NCBI GenBank assembly: GCA_037447655.1 | Contig: JBBHKE010002310.1 | Location: forward strand, 225,337 to 287,215 | Source of the DNA: Zygnema cylindricum | Lineage: Eukaryota; Streptophyta; Zygnematophyceae; Zygnematales; Zygnemataceae | Length of the DNA stretch: 61,879 nt | Direction: 5' to 3' | Shown here: in pieces, positions 56,470 to 61,879 of the stretch | Position numbering within the stretch: position 1 is the first letter of the stretch | How the letters are laid out: each line of letters begins with the position of its first letter | The notes under the pieces: model-generated | What the model was told of the DNA's origin: nothing | Databases searched by the model: none | What the model saw: the letters and a program-made list of their open reading frames with translations, nothing else | Program-made: the position numbers and the translations under genes

Positions 56470-58400
56470 TGACCCACAGAATGAGCAGCCTATGTAAAGC
56501 CTCTAGGATAAATATTTAAACCTTCAACTTTCCCACTGAATAAGCGCCACCCAGGCACAAAAGTAATCTGACCACCCTAGCCTATGTGAGGACAAGACTT
56601 TCTTGAGTCAAACGCAAAAAGAATCACTGAATTTGCTCCCCTGAGCAGTAAGTTATGGCTGGTCAAAGATGACCTTTATAGTTACAAGCTCTCTTAGAGA
56701 GAGGTCCCTAAATATCACTAAGTGTTGGTCTGCCTACTCACAACTACCTACTACTAAACCCTAGTCCAATAGGAACACTATATAGTACAAGAAGGTACAA
56801 TGGGCGATGTACTTATTGTATGGCCATTGTACGACAAGGTCTACAAAGTAACACGTGTCAAATCGGAAGCCATGGTGCCTCCTTCCATCTTCTCCGGTAT
56901 CAAATAATGTGGCGCCACGTGGCACCGCGTGACGCTATCTCCGTATGCCGCCAAAAGCCCACTTCGCGTGCTGCTTTGATGTCGGCCGTCCGATCAAAAC
57001 ATATTTTATACGGTTCAAATTTGCGTGCATGCATGAATTGTTCCTCTTCGTTAGTCTGGTGTTAATTTGTTGTTGCGTTAATGTTTATATATCTTTGAAG
57101 CCCGTCACGTGTATCGTTTCGATAACGCCTTAGTGGTTAAGGCGTACGTCTACATAAGTGTCCGCAGACCCAGGTTCAAATTGTTGAAATTTATAGATTT
57201 CTAGAGTATTTTCTAGGTTTAAATATGTTTTTACAAAAGGAAAAAGGAAAGGACGGACAGCCTGCCTCCACCTCCGCTCTCTAGCCCCCATACTTGTTGT
57301 AGTCACTGAAGGAAAGAGAGAGAGGTTGATCCATGGCTGCCTTAGTTCAACAGACAGCTATTTTTAGTAGGTTATAAAAATATACTTGACGGACCAGAGA
57401 TTTGATCCCGGTACCTGCGGTTCGTCAAGTCGACCGGTAGCGGTCAGCTTTATCCTAATAGACTAGGACAAATGCTAAGTGCTATGGTATGTGATAGATA
57501 TATATTTAGTTCGAAAGGATAAAGTTCATTTAACTAAAACTGTTTACGGCGTACATATATACAGTTTTATAAAGTACGTCGTACGACGCTAATTCAAAAC
57601 GGATACCACGCATTTTATTTCTACATCGGAACAAATATCGCGCAAGCATTTATTCCGGCCAAGATTACGTTTCGCATATAATCCAACGGCGCACATCATC
57701 GCCAAAATCCCGGAGTGGTCACTTTGGCATTTAGTGACGTGGCATCACCTGGCGCCACGTGGGGAGACATCATTCGGTCGCGGGAATTCCGAGGAACGTA
57801 CGGATGAGTGGAAAGTATACACGCGTCCACTTATGGCCTTGTCGTACAGAGGCCGTACAGAAAGTACATCGGCAGTAGTACTTTCTAGTACTATACAGTT
57901 TTGTGATTGGTTCGTACAGGCAGTAGATAGGAGCTGTGAGAGGGAATTAGGAAAAACTAGGACTTAGGAAAATTTAGGTAGATAGTCCTCTCTCTCAGAG
58001 AGTTTGTATAAATTGGCATCTTTGCCACCCTATAACTTATCGCCTGGTTGGCCTTTTTCAGTGATTCTTTTTTCTACGGACTCAGGGGGGTCCAGGCTAC
58101 ACAGGGGTGCAGTCAAATTGTCAGTTTGCCTTCTTGGGCAGCAGTGGTTGTGGCTTAAAGTGGGTTAGTTAAATACTATCTAGAGGCTTCCTGTATTCTA
58201 TGGTCCAATGGAGGACACAGAATTGCACAAATCTGGACCAAGGTACCATTTTGGTAAAATATCCTCTACTTCTAACTCTGCCACTTTCTAAATATCGCGG
58301 CAGCCATGGTGTGCCTTTGATCCTCACTCTCTCTCTTTAAAGTGGAAATAAATTAGAGAAGTGAACTATTAATTACCTCTTTTCAACAATTGCAAAAGCA
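56450..58400 (-). repeat. 5' LTR of Copia element D, interrupted
   Basis: It matches 51124-52023 except for the insertion at 57182-58227. It carries the gag ATG near its inner edge and the tRNA-like segment (A box 57131-57142). The B box is cut by the insertion. Confidence 0.9.
57182..58227 (+). mobile_element. Solo LTR (family of element E) in the LTR of element D
   Basis: 1046 bp, starting TGTTGAAATTTATAG and ending ATGGAGGACACAGAATTGCA, with an exact CAAAT duplication at 57177-57181 and 58228-58232. No internal region, so it is the product of LTR recombination. An antisense tRNA-like segment has its B box at 57409-57398. Confidence 0.92.
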
Positions 58401-58460
58401 CAAAATAGTAAAAAGAAAAGGTACACGGACTGTGTTTTTGCAAAGGGAGGTTTACCACTA

Positions 58461-59153
58461 CACCGCTCATTGTTATTAGTGTTAATAAGTCGCTACAACT
58501 TATAGCATAAAATCACAAAATATGGTTAACAACATTATTTAAAGACGTGGACTACAACTTGCTACGTCTCCTTGCATTAAATAGTATGATTAATCATAAT
58601 ATTCCATTAACACTACACCGCAAATTGTAGTTAGGGTTACTGACGCTAACTTCGTCAACCCGAGTTTTGACCCAAAAACCTTAAAAAGAGTAAATAACTG
58701 TAAATTTTTCTTTTTATTATTTAATTTACTTTTTGAATAAGCCTTAACAACTATAATATAGTGTGGTTTAAACACTGTGGCGTACGGTCTGTGTCTGAAC
58801 GTGCAAAATTGTACTTTATTAACGAAAAAAATACAAAAAATGATTTAATACACGCCTTTATCATGTAACTGACTTTTCACAAACCGCGTAGTGCAGACAT
58901 CATAATAATAAGAAATTGAACGTTTTGTCAGATTTTGTTAGTGAACCTGAAAGATATTCAACGCGGATAATTATTACGGAAAGAAACCCAAATTAGAGTT
59001 ATAGATAAACTAGTAAAATTTTTTTTTGAGAAAACGAAAGAAACCCAAAATTAGAGTTGGTAATATTAATTGTTTTTTTACTCTAATTATTTATTTACAA
59101 TAATTACGATTCAAGGTGTAATAAATGCTTAACGCTAATAACAATGAGCTTTG
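58461..59153. mobile_element. 693-bp MITE-like element
   Basis: Left end CACCGCTCATTGTTATTAG and right end CTAATAACAATGAGCTTTG are inverted with two or three changes, flanked by TA. Related by its ends to the 541-bp element at 42.4 kb. Confidence 0.65.
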
Positions 59154-59436
59154 TAATTTTGTGTTTTTTCGGTTACGGGGGAGAGTACGGGTAGTAGCGA
59201 GAAATCGAGTTTCGGTTAACTTTTTTTTCCGTAAACGCTTTTCAGGCAACGGTTAACAATTTTGGAGCGTGAAATAACGGGTATTGGGTGTTCAGATTTT
59301 GAAAAAAAACAAAAAGTTGGTTTTGGTTATCTAAAATTTTGACTTTTGCGACCTTTGGCGTGCTCCCATTGGCGCTAATTTTTCATTACGTCTATATCCT
59401 CAATCTCGTTGGTACGCTGCTATTAGTGATAGAGTA

Positions 59437-59652
59437 CACCGTGTGTCACTATTACCGTTAATATTTATTCTGCCACTTAAAACATATTTTATCCGTACAC
59501 AATTGTCCGATATTCATTTTGAGACCGCCAAATGGAAGCTAAAAACCTTACCTTCGAATTATAACCGTCAGATCAACTATCTGACAAATTTGTAAAGAGA
59601 AAAGTTGTTTTAAGTGGCAAAAAAACATTAACTCTAATAGCGATACACGGTG
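59437..59652. mobile_element. MITE family 1, copy 3
   Basis: 216 bp, CACCGTGTGTCACTATTACC to GCGATACACGGTG, flanked by TA on both sides. Confidence 0.8.
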
Positions 59653-59910
59653 TAGTTAAGCACTCAATTTGCTGCTAATCGGTTTGGTCCTTAGAGGCTA
59701 AAAGACTGTTTTCATTAATCTATTATTAGGTCCCCATCGTCAATACGTTTTTAATGCTGCTCGAGTAAATATATTGTTACAATTGTGCAATATTAATGTG
59801 CAAGGGTGGCGTTCCATCAAGAAATTATATAATCGTACGGCCAACTCAACGGGCTATGTTAGATGTTCCATCACGTAAAGTCAGTAAACCACGTGTTCTA
59901 AATTGAGTGG

Positions 59911-61068
59911 TGTAGAAATTAATGGTTTTTGTTCGGTATTTTCTAAGGCTGAATAATGTAAAATAAAAATAGGTAAGAAGCAAAGGTAAGTCCCCACACT
60001 TGTCGCAGTCAATGAAGATTGGAGAGGGAGTTAGAGGTGTGGCTGCCTAAGCTTCTCAAGAAGACAAGGAGCACATTAGACTAGATTTACCCAAAGGTAA
60101 GTCTGAATAGTGTAAAATAAAAACAGGTAAGAAGCAAAGGCAGACTGCTTCATACTCCACTCTTAAGTCCCCACACTTGTCGCAGTCACTGAAGATTGGA
60201 GAGGGAGTTAGAGGCATGGCTGCCTAAGCTTCTCAAGAAGACAAGGAGCAGATTAGACCAGATTTACAAAAAGGGTTGCCGAAACTAGGATTTGAACATA
60301 GTACCTACCGTCCGTCAGATAAACCGGTAGCCGTTAGCTTTATCCTATAGTCTATGACTAGTGTTGAGATGTATGGGTTACAATAAGAATTTAAACATGT
60401 ACACGTAACGACATTCATTTCACGAGTTACGGCTCAAAAAATACATCGAACTACCGCAGACGCACTAAAAGAAACCAAGACGCACGAAATGAAATGAAAC
60501 ATTGAATTTAACGCAAGGAATTAAATGTTGTTGTTGATCGGACGACTCACAATAGAGCCGAAGCACCGGAGTTATTGTTTGGCGGTTTATAGAGGAGACG
60601 TCACCGGATGACACGTGGCATCCTACCAATGGATAGCACAAATCGCGGAGGGAGCAACTATGGCTCAGGAACTGACAGAAGTCAAAGGGACGGCCATGCC
60701 GTACCATGGCAGACAACAAGTACAGCGACACTTGTACCTTCTTGTACTTTAGAATCGTAGGATTGGCTATGTACAACAGTAGTAGGGGTTTCAGAGAGGG
60801 GATTATGACTTCGAGAAATCTTAGGTAGCTGCCTCCCTTTGAGAGCGGATCTATACAAAAGGTTAACTTTGACCATCCATAACTCACTGCTCGGAGGAGC
60901 AAATTAAGTGATTCTTTTTGCAACAGACTAAAGGGGGTCTTATCTCTCAGGGGTGAAATCAGGTCAGTCCATGGTGATAGGCAGTCTTGGTCAAACTCAA
61001 AGGGGTAAGGGCTATCCTAGGGGCTTTTAGTGAGCTGCCTACTCTGAGGACCAATGGAGGTCTCAGCA
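59911..61068 (+). mobile_element. Solo LTR, second copy of the element E family
   Basis: 1158 bp, starting TGTAGAAATTAATGG and ending ATGGAGGTCTCAGCA, with an exact AGTGG duplication at 59906-59910 and 61069-61073. It contains a tandem duplication near 59951-60270 (unit with GTAAAATAAAAA and AGGTAAGAAGCAAAG). The antisense tRNA-like B box is at 60298-60288. Confidence 0.9.
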
Positions 61069-61073
61069 AGTGG

Positions 61074-61324
61074 CACCACGTAATCTACGATCTGATATTG
61101 AATATCCTTAAAAATTTTAACACCGACAAGTTTAACTTCAAACTTCACTTGTGTACCATGTAATTGCGTAAAAAGTCAGCATACGATATAAATATTGTAC
61201 TTTTTGCCGACGCCATTTTTCTACGCCATCTCATTTTTTAGGGTTCCTGTTTTCAAACATAACTAAAGTCCTTTGCCACAAACAGTGTGACGAAAGAACA
61301 TTTGGTGAACACCGTCCAGTCCTA
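61074..61324. other. Unrecognised DNA between solo LTR and MITE
   Basis: Nothing recognised on either strand. Confidence 0.5.
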
Positions 61325-61539
61325 CACCGTGAATCGCTTTTGGTGTTGATGTTTTTTTTGCCAATTAACACATTTTCTCCGTACACACATGTCCGATTGT
61401 AGATCTGACGGTTGCGATTGAAAGGTAAGATTCCTGGCTTTTGATTGACGGTCTCCATTTGAAAATCTGACAAGTGTGTACGCAGAAAAGATGTATTACG
61501 TGGCAAAAAAATTATTAACTCTAATAGTGATGCACTGTG
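61325..61539. mobile_element. MITE family 1, copy 4
   Basis: 215 bp, CACCGTGAATCGC to GTGATGCACTGTG, flanked by TA on both sides, with the ATTTTCTCCGTACACAC core. Confidence 0.8.
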
Positions 61540-61879
61540 TACTGTACTGTTTGTACTCTGTGATGGTATACCGTCGTATGAAACCTAAAAATACAGAAGT
61601 ACTTTAGGTCCATGTGATCAAAAGTGCAGCAACATTACACAGTAATGTACAAATGATGCACGTAAAATATAGTCCGGTAAATTTCACGAAGCACATTTTT
61701 GGTGTACTTGGATATTTAATGAGTACAAGTGATTTAACGGTTTCAACAGGTTGAGTCAGCAAAATCCGGCGGTGTGGCTCGATTAGAGTTCCAAACCAGA
61801 TTTTTTAACCCAATTTTCAGATTTAACCGAAACAGAGCTCAACCGAACCTTGATGGCCCAAACCAAAGCCAGCCTGAAC
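61540..61879. other. Right edge of window, no gene seen
   Basis: AT-rich sequence with several GTAC words and no recognised feature. Confidence 0.5.

Larger units (their letters stand above)
51124..58400 (-). mobile_element. Copia element D with a solo LTR nested in its 5' LTR
   Basis: The left LTR (51124-52023) is 900 bp. The right LTR (56450-58400) is also 900 bp once the 1046-bp insertion and its 5-bp duplication are removed. The order on the minus strand is gag, protease, integrase, reverse transcriptase, RNase H. No matching target duplication was found (GTTGC versus CAAAA), so one end may have been rearranged. Several stops inactivate it. Confidence 0.9.

Overview
The window looks like nuclear DNA from a plant or streptophyte alga with a large, repeat-filled genome. 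Genes are split by long GT-AG introns. Copia retrotransposons dominate, with hAT elements and small inverted-repeat (MITE-like) transposons around them. I could not identify the species. The non-repeat protein modules (L-type lectin, papain-like protease, PAN/Apple, EGF, LysM, all apparently secreted) suggest an early-diverging lineage such as a charophyte alga, bryophyte or lycophyte; this is inference only. I found no rRNA, operon or CRISPR array.

Layout. 1-2.1 kb: 3' half of a broken Copia element and its LTR (+ strand). 2.1-2.4 kb: a GA-rich repeat. 2.9-14.2 kb: one multi-exon minus-strand gene whose spliced exons encode, in order, L-type lectin, Pro-rich linker, L-type lectin, papain-type cysteine protease, PAN/Apple, EGF, EGF and about three LysM units. 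14.8-26.0 kb: an old Copia element (B, + strand) carrying a younger Copia element (C, minus strand) nested in it with an exact 5-bp target duplication. 26.0-28.6 kb: no recognisable gene. 28.6-37.8 kb: a chimera of two Copia families (E then F). 38.2-38.4 kb: a gag fragment. 39.5-40.6 kb: two minus-strand exons encoding a signal peptide and two PAN/Apple domains. 41.9-48 kb: inverted-repeat transposons, including a hAT-like element that contains a 0.95-kb palindrome. 48.3-50.5 kb: a dead hAT transposase. 51.1-58.4 kb: Copia element D (minus strand) with a solo LTR inserted in its 5' LTR. 58.4-61.6 kb: more MITEs and another solo LTR.

How it fits together. The exons of the mosaic gene join in frame and nearly all module boundaries are phase 1, as in proteins built by exon shuffling. 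The PAN-PAN exons at 39.5-40.6 kb have the same strand, supply the signal peptide that the lectin end lacks, and end in the matching phase. They may therefore be the true 5' end of the same gene, split from the rest by a 25-kb intron filled with retrotransposons. The predicted product is a secreted, carbohydrate- and chitin-binding protease, an architecture I do not recognise.

The Copia families share two unusual traits. Their gag start codon lies inside the LTR, and the reading frame runs straight through a primer-binding site that matches the anticodon arm of initiator tRNA-Met rather than its 3' end. One family also carries an antisense tRNA-like segment inside its LTRs.
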